Positions 31,608-40,684 of a DNA stretch of 64,000 nt are shown here, one piece after another. Every line of letters begins with the position of its first letter. The first letter of the stretch is position 1. The notes beneath the pieces are model-generated. The model was not told where the DNA came from, did no database searches, and saw nothing but the letters and a program-made list of their open reading frames with translations. Made by a program: the position numbers and the translations under genes. Origin of the DNA: Mesorhizobium sp. WSM4313 (lineage in GTDB: Bacteria; Pseudomonadota; Alphaproteobacteria; Rhizobiales; Rhizobiaceae); assembly GCF_002294725.1 (NCBI RefSeq), contig NZ_NSFT01000008.1, positions 1-64,000 on the forward strand, given 5' to 3'.

Positions 31608-32588
31608 ATGGCCAAGAAATTCGCATTTCTTTTGGTGCGCGATTTCACCTTGTCGCCGCTGTCGCTGTTCATCGACACGCTGAGGCTCGCCGGCGACGAG
31701 GGCGACCGCAGCCGCAGGATCGAGTTCGACTGGGAGATCGTCGGCGAGCGCGGCCTGCCGATCCGCGCCAGCTGCGGCGTCGAATTGCTGCCGACCAAGG
31801 CGATGGGCAATCCGGAGGATTTCGACAATGTCGTGGTGGTCGGCGGCCTGCTCGACACCAGCCGCAAGCTGAGTTCGGAAAAGGAGGCGTTCCTGTTGCG
31901 CGCTGCGCAGAAGGGCGTGCCGCTCACCGCGCTCTGCACCGGCAGCTTCGTGCTGGCGCGCTACGGCCTGCTCGACGGCTACAGCGCCGCGGTCAGCTGG
32001 TTTCACATCAAGGATTTTCGCGCCGAGTTCCCCGATGTGAACGCCCATGCCGACAGCCTCTATTCCGTCGACCGCGGCCGCGCCACTTGCGCCGGCGGCA
32101 CGGGCGCGGCCGACCTTGCCGGCTATTTCGTCTCGCAATTCATCGGCCGGAAGGCGGCGGAGAAGGCGGCCAAGATCCTGGTGCTCGACCGCATCCGCTC
32201 CAGCCGCGACGTGCAGCCGGTCGGCGATCTTTTTCCAGCGGCCGCGAGCCGCGCGGTGAAGCGGGCGCTGCTCCTGATGGAAAGCAATCTTCAGGAGCCG
32301 ATCCCGATCGCCGAGATCGCCGCCAGGCAGAACTGCTCGCGCCGCCAGCTCGAGCGCTTGTTCGGCACCGAGCTCGGCATCGGCCCGATGGCCGCCTATC
32401 TGGCGCTCAGGGTGCACTACGCCAGGTCGCTGCTGGAAGGCAGCGAACTCGCGATCGGCGAGATCGCCTATCGCTGCGGCTTTGCCAATGCCGGCCATTT
32501 CAGCCGCGTCTTTCGCCAGCAGGCCGGCATCACGCCGACCCATCTCAGGCACCCGAATCGGGTTTTGGCGAATGACGTTGCCAAGTAG
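31608..32588 (+). CDS. GlxA-type AraC regulator (DJ-1/PfpI plus HTH)
   Basis: A 326-residue regulator. Residues 1-170 form a DJ-1/PfpI-like amidotransferase fold with the elbow ALCTGSFVLARYG, and residues 220-320 the double helix-turn-helix of AraC (PIAEIAARQNCSRRQLERLF, then GEIAYRCGFANAGHFSRVF). This layout is found in regulators for amine and carnitine-type catabolism. An upstream in-frame ATG at 31557 is an alternative. It is divergent from the molybdenum hydroxylase operon and probably controls it; the ligand is inferred to be the substrate. Confidence 0.9.
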   Translation: MAKKFAFLLVRDFTLSPLSLFIDTLRLAGDEGDRSRRIEFDWEIVGERGLPIRASCGVELLPTKAMGNPEDFDNVVVVGGLLDTSRKLSSEKEAFLLRAAQKGVPLTALCTGSFVLARYGLLDGYSAAVSWFHIKDFRAEFPDVNAHADSLYSVDRGRATCAGGTGAADLAGYFVSQFIGRKAAEKAAKILVLDRIRSSRDVQPVGDLFPAAASRAVKRALLLMESNLQEPIPIAEIAARQNCSRRQLERLFGTELGIGPMAAYLALRVHYARSLLEGSELAIGEIAYRCGFANAGHFSRVFRQQAGITPTHLRHPNRVLANDVAK

Positions 32589-32621
32589 CGGTCCCTGTGC
32601 ACGACTTCGGCAAGCTGGTTT

Positions 32622-33383
32622 CTATGTCACAGCGATGACTTTCCCCGTCGCACCAAGACGACACAGGACCTTCGCTTGTCGCACTTGGATGCCGCCTGGA
32701 AGCGCATAGTTTATTCGCACCTCGATCGGCGCCGCCAGACCGGCTTTGCGTTGGCGCATCGGACCGGCACTGACCGCGAATACGCGCACAGCACCAAGCG
32801 GCGTCGTGACCGACATGATCGCCGCGCGGCAAGCGCTCACGACTTTGGGCGGCGTGCCTGGCTTCGCTTTCAACGATACAAGGGGCGCAAAAGGATAGCC
32901 CGCTCCAAACCGCCCGAACTCCCCGCCACCGGTGCTGGAGGGTTTGAGGATGGATGGCAGGCTGATCGCGGTTGTCGCGCTTCTGGCGGAGAAAACGGTG
33001 GGGTTGTCGGGAGGCGCGGTGTCCCCGGTGCCTGACGTTGCGGTGCCGGCATTCGTCGACACGCCGGCGCTTGCGCTGCCTGCAGCGTCACCCGTCGAAA
33101 CGCTGGCGCCAATCGACCCGGTACCAGCATTCGCGGACGCGCCAAGGCTCGCCCCTCCTGCGCCTGCCGACGCGCCAAGGCTGACGCCGCCTGAGCTCAC
33201 CGACGCGCCAACGCTTGCGCTGCCCACATTTGCCCCCAAGCCAGCGGAGACACCTTGTGATCCGGCGCCCAGTCCAGCGCCGACGCCAATGCCGCCGACC
33301 TTGCCGCCACCGCCGACATCAAGGGCGGCCGCCGGTCCGGTAGCGGCTGCGATCATCAAAGCGACCGCCACGTATTTGCCCAT
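32622..33383 (-). CDS. secreted glycine/alanine/serine-rich repeat protein
   Basis: A 253-residue protein with a signal peptide (MGKYVAVALMIAAATGPAAA) and a region of residues 23-120 built of repeats around GASVS-GGVSLGASAGAG, GASLGASANAG and GLGAN(V/A)GSASVG. The rest (to the C-terminus) is a soluble domain with CRAAIMSVTTPLGAVRVFAV and a KVLCRLG ending, two cysteines that could form a disulfide. GGAGGGGTCCTG precedes the ATG at 33383. Repeats of this kind suggest an extended beta structure, surface-associated or polymer-like. It follows a coiled-coil gene on the same strand with a 57-base gap. Function unknown. Confidence 0.72.
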   Translation of the reverse strand: MGKYVAVALMIAAATGPAAALDVGGGGKVGGIGVGAGLGAGSQGVSAGLGANVGSASVGASVSSGGVSLGASAGAGGASLGASANAGTGSIGASVSTGDAAGSASAGVSTNAGTATSGTGDTAPPDNPTVFSARSATTAISLPSILKPSSTGGGEFGRFGAGYPFAPLVSLKAKPGTPPKVVSACRAAIMSVTTPLGAVRVFAVSAGPMRQRKAGLAAPIEVRINYALPGGIQVRQAKVLCRLGATGKVIAVT

Positions 33384-33440
33384 TTCAGGACCCCTCCTGG
33401 GCATGCGTTCCTGCCAATCCAAATGTACTCCCGACCATCA

Positions 33441-34436
33441 TCATCGAGGTGGGGTCGGAAGCAACGCGTCGGGGAGAGTGATCGTCGTCGCCACCAGAAC
33501 CCGTTTCGGTGGTCTTGGGATCTTCGCTCTGTTCTTATCCTGCAAGCCTGTTCGGCGGACAGCTTGGCCATCCTGGCTGGCAAGTGAAACCGCGGCGGAA
33601 CGCGTCCCAGGCGCGCGCTCCGTCTGCGCTGTGCGGCGCGCGCTTTGCGCCTTGACGAGATCGATCGCCTTTCGCGCAGCGGTGAGAGCGACGGACATGT
33701 CGGTCAGCTTTTGACGCTCCTGCTCCAGCGCTGCGTTCAAGTCGGCAGATGCCTGCTTCGCGGCGTCTCTTTCCCGACGGGCGTCATCGGCATCGCTTGC
33801 GGCCGAAACCGCGCGCGTGTGTTCCAGATCCAATGCCTGGTTGACATGCTTTGCGGCAGTAACCGCGAGCTGGAGGTCCTTTAGGGCGGTGGCCCGCTCG
33901 GCCGCAGCCAGATTTGCGCGTTTCTGATCGGCCTCGCCGGCCTGGCGAGCCATGGCGAGTTCGTGCTCGAATTGTTCGACCTTATGGCGCTCTTCGGCAA
34001 CCGATTGATTTGCCTCGCCCAGGGACGCTTCCACAGCGTTGCGTGCTTCGTTTGCAGAAATCAACTGTGCCTTCAAGTCTTTGATGACGCGCTGCGCCGC
34101 TTCCAGATCGAGTTTGAGGGTTCCGTTGCTTTGGTTCGCCTCTCTCAGGGCCTTTGTCTGCTCTGCGGAGGTGCTGGCCAACAGCCTTGCCTGGGCGCTT
34201 GCTGTGCGCTCGGCATCCTGACTCAGGCCCAGTTGCGCTTTTGTCGACGCCAGTTCGCCTCGCGCTGCCGCGATCTGTTGCTGGATTTCGGCGCTGTTGT
34301 CTGGGGGAGATACCGCCGCCAAGAGGAGGATGCATCCGGGAACGGCGCTCCACCTCCAGTGGCGCATGCTGAAGCGAACCCACGCCGGGCGCGGGTCGTC
34401 TTCGAACTCCTCGTAAGATCCATGTATGGACGTCAC
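33441..34436 (-). CDS. membrane-anchored coiled-coil protein
   Basis: A 331-residue protein with one N-terminal hydrophobic segment (AVPGCILLLAAVSPPD, near residue 31) and a long heptad-rich coiled coil from residue 50 to 265, rich in Ala, Glu, Gln and Lys (ALREANQSNGTLKLDLEAAQ is typical). A basic, Thr/Pro-rich tail follows. It resembles periplasmic or membrane-tethered scaffold proteins; no enzyme motif is present. It precedes the glycine-repeat gene in the same direction by 57 bases, so the two are probably one operon. Confidence 0.7.
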   Translation of the reverse strand: MTSIHGSYEEFEDDPRPAWVRFSMRHWRWSAVPGCILLLAAVSPPDNSAEIQQQIAAARGELASTKAQLGLSQDAERTASAQARLLASTSAEQTKALREANQSNGTLKLDLEAAQRVIKDLKAQLISANEARNAVEASLGEANQSVAEERHKVEQFEHELAMARQAGEADQKRANLAAAERATALKDLQLAVTAAKHVNQALDLEHTRAVSAASDADDARRERDAAKQASADLNAALEQERQKLTDMSVALTAARKAIDLVKAQSARRTAQTERAPGTRSAAVSLASQDGQAVRRTGLQDKNRAKIPRPPKRVLVATTITLPDALLPTPPR

Positions 34437-34874
34437 TGGCCACGGTCCTCTGTCTGCCGGTATTCTTCGCGATGCTCAAGAAACACGTCATAGCGGCTGT
34501 GCGTGCGCAAAATTAAGATTTTCGGTCTTGGCGGTTCGCTCCGTGTTGAACTCCATCTACAGCTTGGACAACTTGTATTTTGCGCAGTTGACGGGCTGCT
34601 TATACCAGGTACGCCTTTAGGGGCAGGATGCATCATCCAAATGGACTACATGTCATGATTGATCGTCTCGGAGCAGAACTTCTCGATGGCGGGCTGATCA
34701 ATGTCGGGCAGTCTAAGCGCGCGGTTGCTGCTGCGCAAAATGATGAGGGTCCGCGATAACCCTGGTCGGGTCGCATGACCGGTCTGGCCGATTGCGCCGG
34801 CGCGCAAACGAGCCGTAGCTTCGTGACGAGCGGCGCGCCGCTGTTTCAACAGTCGAATTCGCCTTCGGAACGCC
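34437..34874. other. intergenic region, AT-rich in the middle
   Basis: About 440 bases separate the coiled-coil gene from the aminotransferase gene and must carry both promoters. Composition between 34505 and 34660 is distinctly more AT-rich. No further gene is supported. Confidence 0.5.
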
Positions 34875-36194
34875 ATGCCGCATTATCCCGACGCCATGCC
34901 TGGATCGAAAACCCTGTTCGAGCGCGCCAGGAAGGTGATGCCGGGCGGCAATACGCGCACCACGGTCTTCGTCGATCCGTTTCCGATCTACGCCGCGCGC
35001 GGCGAGGGGTGCAGGGTCTGGGACGTCGACGGCAATGCCTATTACGATTGCATCAACAATTTCACCGCGATGATCCATGGCTACGCGCATCCCGATGTCA
35101 CCGCGGCCGTCGTCGAGCAGCTGCCCTTCGGCACCGCTTTCGGCGCCCCGACGCTGAGCGAGATCGAGCTTGCCGAGCTGCTGGTCGAGCGGCTGCCCTC
35201 CGTCGACCAGATCCGCTTCACCAACTCCGGCACCGAGGGTGTGATGATGGCGATCAAGGCTGCGCGCGCCTTCACTGCGCGGCCGAAGATCGTCAAGATC
35301 GAAGGCGCCTATCACGGATCCTACGATTTCGCCGAAGTCAGCCTGGACTCCTCACCGGCGAACTGGGGCGACCTGCCCAGGTCGACGCCCTATGCAAAGG
35401 GCACGCCGCGCGGCGTGCTGGACGATGTTATTGCCGTGCCCTTCAACGACACCGAGGCGCTGCGCGCCGTCTTAGCCGCCGAGGGCGACAGCATCGCGGC
35501 CGTGCTGATCGACCCGATGCCCAACCGTGCCGGCCTCATACCGGCGCGTCGTGACTATCTTCAGGCCATGGTCGAGACCGCCCATGCGGCGGGCGCGCTG
35601 GTGATCTTCGACGAGGTCATCTCGTTTCGGCTGGGCTGGTCTGGCGCGCAAGGGCTGTGGGGCATCGAGCCCGACCTGACGGCGCTGGGCAAGCTCATCG
35701 GCGGCGGCTTTCCGGTCGGCTCCGTCGGCGGGCGCGCCGATATCATGGCGGTGTTCGATCCAACCGCAGGCCAGCCCGCACTGCCGCATGGCGGCACCTT
35801 CACCGCCAATCCGGTGACCATGCGCGCCGGCCTTGCCTCGATGCGGGCGCTGACGAAAGAAAGTTTTGCCCATCTTGATCGGCTTGGCGCATCGTTGCGC
35901 GAAGGGATTACCGCCTCATTCGAAAAGCATGGACTTGCAGGCCAATGCGTCGGCCTTGGCTCGCTGTTCAAGGTTCATTTCACGTCGCATCCCGTCACGG
36001 ATTACCGCTCGATCTACCCAGGGCCGGCCGAGCACAGGAAGTTCGACACCTTCCACAAGGGTTTGCTTGGCCGCGGCGTTCTGTCCGCCAGCTACGGCCT
36101 GTTCGCGCTGTCGACGCCGATGACCGAGGAAGATGCCAGCGCCATTCTTCAAGCGATCGACGAGACCTTGGGCGACGTCGCCGCGCAGTCGTGA
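34875..36194 (+). CDS. HemL-like class-III aminotransferase
   Basis: A 439-residue PLP enzyme. KVMPGGNTRTTVFVDPFP at the start, FTNSGTEGVMMAIKAARAFT near residue 114 and IFDEVISFRLGW near residue 240 are typical, and the PLP lysine sits in ALGKLIGGGFPVGSVGG. It is of the glutamate-1-semialdehyde aminomutase-like group, but the genome's true hemL is unlikely to be beside an oxidase. It is followed by a FAD oxidoreductase overlapping at GTGA, so the two may act in sequence on an amino acid or amine. An in-frame ATG at 34896 is an alternative start. Substrate unknown. Confidence 0.88.
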   Translation: MPHYPDAMPGSKTLFERARKVMPGGNTRTTVFVDPFPIYAARGEGCRVWDVDGNAYYDCINNFTAMIHGYAHPDVTAAVVEQLPFGTAFGAPTLSEIELAELLVERLPSVDQIRFTNSGTEGVMMAIKAARAFTARPKIVKIEGAYHGSYDFAEVSLDSSPANWGDLPRSTPYAKGTPRGVLDDVIAVPFNDTEALRAVLAAEGDSIAAVLIDPMPNRAGLIPARRDYLQAMVETAHAAGALVIFDEVISFRLGWSGAQGLWGIEPDLTALGKLIGGGFPVGSVGGRADIMAVFDPTAGQPALPHGGTFTANPVTMRAGLASMRALTKESFAHLDRLGASLREGITASFEKHGLAGQCVGLGSLFKVHFTSHPVTDYRSIYPGPAEHRKFDTFHKGLLGRGVLSASYGLFALSTPMTEEDASAILQAIDETLGDVAAQS

Positions 36195-36211
36195 AAGCAG
36201 GCGGACCACAG

Positions 36212-37384
36212 ATGACAGCTTCTCCTCATGTCGTGGTGATCGGAGCCGGCACGCTGGGCATGTGCACGGCGCTCAACCTCGTCGAGCAGGGCGCGCGCGT
36301 GACCGTGCTCGAAGCGCACTCGATTGCCTCGGGGTCGAGCGGCCGGTCCGTCGGCGTCGTCGGATCGCAATTCACCGACCCGTTCGAGATCATGCTGCGC
36401 GTCCATTCGCTGCGCCGGTTCCGCGAATGGGAAGGCGAGGGGCTTCGGTTCAACCATATCGGCTATCTGCGGCTGGCCCGCACGCCCGCCCAAATGGAGC
36501 TCTTCGCCAAATCGGTTGAGGTTCAGGGCGAAGCGGGTCTTAGTTCGCGCCTGATCCATGCCAACGGACTCACGGAAATCGTTCCGCACATCAATCCTGA
36601 CGGGCTCGAAGGCGGATTGTTCGGGCCCGACAACGGTTTTCTCGATCCGCATGAGATGTGCAATTTCCTTGCGGGCATCGTCCGCGCCAAGGGCGGCGAA
36701 ATCCGTCAGTACCGCAAGCTGGTCGGGGTGCAACGGCGCCCGGGCGGCTACACGCTGGAAACCGATGGCGGCCCGGTCGATCGCGAGCGACGACTGATCG
36801 ATTGCGATGTCGTGGTCAATGCGGGCGGCGCCTGGGCGCCGCAGGTCGCCGCGCTTTTCGGCCAGCGCCTCCACATCTGGCCCGAGCGCCACGAGGCCGT
36901 CGTCATCCATCTTGACGAGCCGCTCGGCTACACGATGCCGATGGTGATGGACCTCGTGAACGGCGAAGGCAGCGGGCTCAACTTCCGCCACGAAAAACCA
37001 GGCGAGCTGATCGCCGAAATCCACAAAGTGAATTCGATCGCGCCGGAGGACCCCGACAATTACAACGACCAGTGCGAGGAGCAGTCGAAGGTCGATCTGG
37101 CCGAGCTGCTTTTGGAACGCGTGCCCGACCTGCCGGGCGCGCGACTCGGCCGGGGGTGGGCGGGCCTTTATCCCGTCACCGCCGACCATCGCCCCTTCGT
37201 CGGACCATTCGATGCCTCGGAGCCGACGCTGATCACCGCTGCCGGCGCCGGCGGCTATGGCATCCAGCTCGCCCCTGTGATCGGCCAGATCGCGGCCGAC
37301 TGGGTGCTTCAGGGTGCGCCGGTTTCGGTGCCCGGTTCGCAGAGCCTGGCGCCGTCGGCCGAGCGCAACGTCCTCGGTCACTGA
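36212..37384 (+). CDS. FAD-dependent oxidoreductase (DAO family)
   Basis: A 390-residue flavoprotein: VVVIGAGTLGMCTALNLVEQ at residues 7-26 binds FAD, GSSGRSVGVV near residue 44 marks the DAO-type glycine/sarcosine/proline oxidase group, and TAAGAGGYGIQLAPVIGQ near residue 340 closes the FAD site. It probably oxidises an amino acid or N-methyl amine. ATG at 36212 is preferred; GTG at 36191 overlaps the aminotransferase stop and is an alternative. It is co-transcribed with the aminotransferase gene, so a shared pathway is inferred. Confidence 0.88.
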   Translation: MTASPHVVVIGAGTLGMCTALNLVEQGARVTVLEAHSIASGSSGRSVGVVGSQFTDPFEIMLRVHSLRRFREWEGEGLRFNHIGYLRLARTPAQMELFAKSVEVQGEAGLSSRLIHANGLTEIVPHINPDGLEGGLFGPDNGFLDPHEMCNFLAGIVRAKGGEIRQYRKLVGVQRRPGGYTLETDGGPVDRERRLIDCDVVVNAGGAWAPQVAALFGQRLHIWPERHEAVVIHLDEPLGYTMPMVMDLVNGEGSGLNFRHEKPGELIAEIHKVNSIAPEDPDNYNDQCEEQSKVDLAELLLERVPDLPGARLGRGWAGLYPVTADHRPFVGPFDASEPTLITAAGAGGYGIQLAPVIGQIAADWVLQGAPVSVPGSQSLAPSAERNVLGH

Positions 37385-37595
37385 CCGATGCATCAAGCTG
37401 GCCCCTGACGCGTAAGATGCGAGCGTTCCCGTTAACCATCGATTAACTATCCAGTCGCCTTTAATAGGGTTCTGGAGGATACTGATTTCGGCCGCCAGCG
37501 ATGATCTCGCGACTGCCGAAAATTAGAAAAGAGCGGCGGATACCGTCGCCGTCTGCCGGGGAGGCGCCCAGCATCTTAGATGAGGGAGCGCCGGA

Positions 37596-37877
37596 ATGAA
37601 TATCGAGGAAGCGGTCACTGCAGCGACGGCGGGGTCGAGCGCGCTCCTGTCCTGTCTTGGCCAGCCGGTCGTGGCATATCACGTCACGGCCATCATGCGC
37701 GAAACCGACGCAAGACATGCGCGGCAGATGCAGCTCGCCTTGCTGCGGCGGAGCATCGAGGCCCTTGTCGAGGACGGCCTCGAGGACATCGAAGCCAAAC
37801 GCTTCGCATCGCAGTTCCATGGGCGCGTCGGCTCGGCCTGGGATCTTCTGCATATGGCCGGCGACACGTCGCATTGA
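37596..37877 (+). CDS. small helical hypothetical protein
   Basis: A 93-residue, largely helical protein (MNIEEAVTAATAGSSALLSC, then RHARQMQLALLRRSIEALVE) with no recognised domain. The start at 37596 follows GAGGGAGCGCCGGA, a moderate ribosome-binding site. It is not part of the preceding operon, since 211 bases separate them. Function unknown. Confidence 0.6.
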   Translation: MNIEEAVTAATAGSSALLSCLGQPVVAYHVTAIMRETDARHARQMQLALLRRSIEALVEDGLEDIEAKRFASQFHGRVGSAWDLLHMAGDTSH

Positions 37878-37982
37878 TCCCTGCCGCGTACGCTTTTGCC
37901 GGGCCGACTATGTAACACTCCCGTCATGAGGTAGACTGTCGGCTGCGACTGGGATTGACCTTCATGGAGTGGGGGGCATGCG

Positions 37983-38936
37983 ATGCAGGCGATACCGATA
38001 GCGCATCCGGCGGAAGCGCCGGTCGCTCGAGCGATATCGCTGGCTGGTTATCCCGCCGCCGTGTTGTGCTGGCTGCTTTCGGCCGGCGTCTATATCGCGG
38101 CAAAGTGGGTGGCACCGGAAATGCCGCCTTGGGGACTGTGCTTCTGGCGGCTGGCGCTCGCCTGCGCCATCCTGTTGCCGATCGTGCACCGGCATCACGG
38201 CGCCATGCTGGCGCTGCTCAAATCGCGGCCGCTGGAGATCGTCGCCGTCGGCGCCATCGGCCTGACGCTCTGCCAAGGGATGATCTACCATGGCCTCAAC
38301 GACACCGACGCCACCACGGCCGGCATCATCATGGCGATGTCGCCGATCATGACCATGGTGCTGGCGCGTCTCGTGCTAGGCGAGCCGCTCGGGCTCTGGA
38401 AGTCGCTCGGCGCGGTTGCAGCACTTGCCGGCATGCTGGTGATCGTCGCGCATGGCAAGCTGGACGCGCTGGTGCAACTGCGCTTCAACATCGGCGAATT
38501 GTGGATCGTCGGCAGCGCCTTCTGCTGGGCGCTCTATACGGTGCTGCTGCGCCGCTCAAAATTCGGCCTCGAGCTCCTGCCGCTGGTGGTCCTTCTGCTT
38601 GGCGCCGGCGCGCTGGTGGCGCTGCCGTTCCACCTTTGGGAAATCTTCAACGACGAGCGCTCCGCCTTGAATGCCGACGGCCTTCTCGCGCTTGCCTATC
38701 TGGCGGGTCCCGGCGGCGCGCTGATGTACTATCTCTATAACCAAAGCGTGGAGACGCTCGGCGCCAGCCGGGCAAGCATGTTGCTCTATCTGCAGACCTT
38801 GTTCGTCGCCGTGCTCGCCTATCTGCTGCTCGGCGAGAGCCTGCACGATTACGATCTGCTCGGCGCGGCCTTCATCGTGGTCGGGGTCGTGCTGGCGACG
38901 GCGACCAAGTCGAGGCCGGTTCCGGCAAAGGCGTGA
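37983..38936 (+). CDS. EamA-family (DMT) transporter
   Basis: A 317-residue inner-membrane protein with about ten hydrophobic helices in two EamA repeats. The second repeat shows LAYLAGPGGALMYYLYNQSV and a conserved ASMLLYLQTLFVAVLAYLLL. Family members export amino acids or small metabolites. It starts with GCATGCGATG; the ATG at 37983 is supported by the signal of the first helix (AVLCWLLSAGVYIAAKWV). It stands alone, with 184 bases before the next gene. Confidence 0.88.
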   Translation: MQAIPIAHPAEAPVARAISLAGYPAAVLCWLLSAGVYIAAKWVAPEMPPWGLCFWRLALACAILLPIVHRHHGAMLALLKSRPLEIVAVGAIGLTLCQGMIYHGLNDTDATTAGIIMAMSPIMTMVLARLVLGEPLGLWKSLGAVAALAGMLVIVAHGKLDALVQLRFNIGELWIVGSAFCWALYTVLLRRSKFGLELLPLVVLLLGAGALVALPFHLWEIFNDERSALNADGLLALAYLAGPGGALMYYLYNQSVETLGASRASMLLYLQTLFVAVLAYLLLGESLHDYDLLGAAFIVVGVVLATATKSRPVPAKA

Positions 38937-39120
38937 ACGAGCGGCCACGTGCCTTGATCGACATATGCGGCTGCCCGAGCCGCCAAGTCGATCTGGTTCC
39001 TCAGGCGGTGAGCCGTCCTGACCAAGCTTTCCTAAATTAGCCAATTTTGCTATTGGCTGCCCCTTCGCAGCGTCGGCCAAGGCCGAAGGGGATCATGGCG
39101 ATCGACAAGCGCGTGGACGC

Positions 39121-40665
39121 ATGAACGGCGGTCAGCACATGCTGGAACTGCGCGTGCTTGGCGATTTTCAGGTCACGCGCGACGGCGAGCCGCTTCACCT
39201 GCCGCCATCGCGCAAGACGCGGGCGCTGCTCGCCTACCTCGCCGTCACCGCCAGGCAGCACCAGCGCGAGCGGCTGTGCGAGATATTTTGGGACATCCCG
39301 GACGATCCGCGCGGCGCCTTGCGCTGGAGCCTGTCGAAGATCCGCCAGGTGCTGGGCGCCGACGAATCCGTTCTTGCCGCCGATCGCAATGCTGTCGCGC
39401 TCAATGTCGAAACGGACTATACGCGGCTGGCGCCGCTGGTGAAGGCCGATCTTTCATCACGCTCGACCGAGGAGCTCGAAGCGGTCCTGGCCTCGATCCG
39501 AGGCGGCTTTCTCGCCGATCTCTCGCTCGAACGCTGCTTCGACTATGAAGCCTGGCGGCAGGCCATCGGCAGCGAGGTCGAGATCGTCGAGCTTGGCATC
39601 CTGCGCGAGCTGGTCGAGCGCCTGGAGAATGAGCCGCGACGTGCGCTGCCGTTCGCCCAGCGTCTGCGCCGCCTGACGCCCGACGACGCCAGCATCGCCG
39701 CCGAGATCGAGGCGCTGGAGGACAAGGTTCGGTCGGCCGCCGCTCAAGCCACGGGACGCGCGCCGCAGTCCGCTCCCCTCGCGCCGCCGTCGAAGCCTGC
39801 CGCGTCGCCGCAGGATTCCGGCCGCGCCGTGCAGTTCTGTCGGGCTCTCGACGGCACCAGGCTCGCCCATGCCAGCACCGGCAGCGGGCCGGCGATCCTG
39901 CGCGCCGCGCACTGGATGTCGCATCTCACCTTCGACTGGGACAGCCCGATCTGGCGGCATTGGATGCGGGAATTGTCACGTCACAACCGGCTGGTGCGCT
40001 ATGACGAGCGCTGCAATGGCCTGTCGCAAAGGCACGTCGTCGACATCTCGTTCGAAACCATGGTGTCGGACCTCGAATGCGTGGTCGAGGCAACCGGGCT
40101 CGACCGCTTTACCTTGCTCGGCCTGTCGCAGAGCTGCGCGGTTTCGATCGCCTATGCCATCCGCCACCCCGAGAGAGTGTCGGGCATGATCCTCTACGGC
40201 GGCTACGTCAAAGGCTGGCGGGCGCGCGGCGATGCCGGCGAGATCGCGACGCGCGAGGCCGTGGCGACGCTGATGCACGAGAGCTGGGGCAAGTCGAACC
40301 CGATGTTTCGCCAGGCCTTCTGTTCCATGTTCATCCCCGGCGCCACGCACGAGCATTTCGCCTGGATGGACGATTTGATGCTGCGCACCGTCTCACCCGA
40401 CGATGCCTGGCGTCTTCAGAACGCCTTTTCGGTGATCGATGTCAGCGACTTGCTGGAAAAGGTGCATGTGCCGACGCTGGTGCTGCACGCGCGCGACGAC
40501 AACGTAGCGCCGGTGGAGTCGGGCCGCACCATGGCCGCCGGCATTCCCGGCGCGCGCTTCATCGAGCTCGATAGCCAGAACCATATCCTGCTCGAAGGCG
40601 AGCCCGCCTTCGAAGAGTTCATCGACCACGTCCGCGCCTTCATCGCCGAGACGACGGGGGGATAA
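39121..40665 (+). CDS. fused OmpR-type wHTH / BTAD / alpha-beta hydrolase regulator
   Basis: A 514-residue protein. Residues 1-90 form an OmpR/SARP winged helix (ELRVLGDFQVTRDGEPLHLP, RKTRALLAYLAV); residues 95-205 a bacterial transcriptional activation (BTAD) helical repeat; residues 235-514 an alpha/beta hydrolase. The catalytic triad is Ser336 in GLSQSCA, Asp459/460 in HARDDN and His488 in SQNHIL. The elbow's second Gly is replaced by Ser338. It is convergent with, and probably controls, the OsmC-to-MaoC operon, using the hydrolase as a ligand sensor; this is inference. Confidence 0.85.
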   Translation: MNGGQHMLELRVLGDFQVTRDGEPLHLPPSRKTRALLAYLAVTARQHQRERLCEIFWDIPDDPRGALRWSLSKIRQVLGADESVLAADRNAVALNVETDYTRLAPLVKADLSSRSTEELEAVLASIRGGFLADLSLERCFDYEAWRQAIGSEVEIVELGILRELVERLENEPRRALPFAQRLRRLTPDDASIAAEIEALEDKVRSAAAQATGRAPQSAPLAPPSKPAASPQDSGRAVQFCRALDGTRLAHASTGSGPAILRAAHWMSHLTFDWDSPIWRHWMRELSRHNRLVRYDERCNGLSQRHVVDISFETMVSDLECVVEATGLDRFTLLGLSQSCAVSIAYAIRHPERVSGMILYGGYVKGWRARGDAGEIATREAVATLMHESWGKSNPMFRQAFCSMFIPGATHEHFAWMDDLMLRTVSPDDAWRLQNAFSVIDVSDLLEKVHVPTLVLHARDDNVAPVESGRTMAAGIPGARFIELDSQNHILLEGEPAFEEFIDHVRAFIAETTGG

Positions 40666-40684
40666 CCAGGTACTTGCGAAGCGC

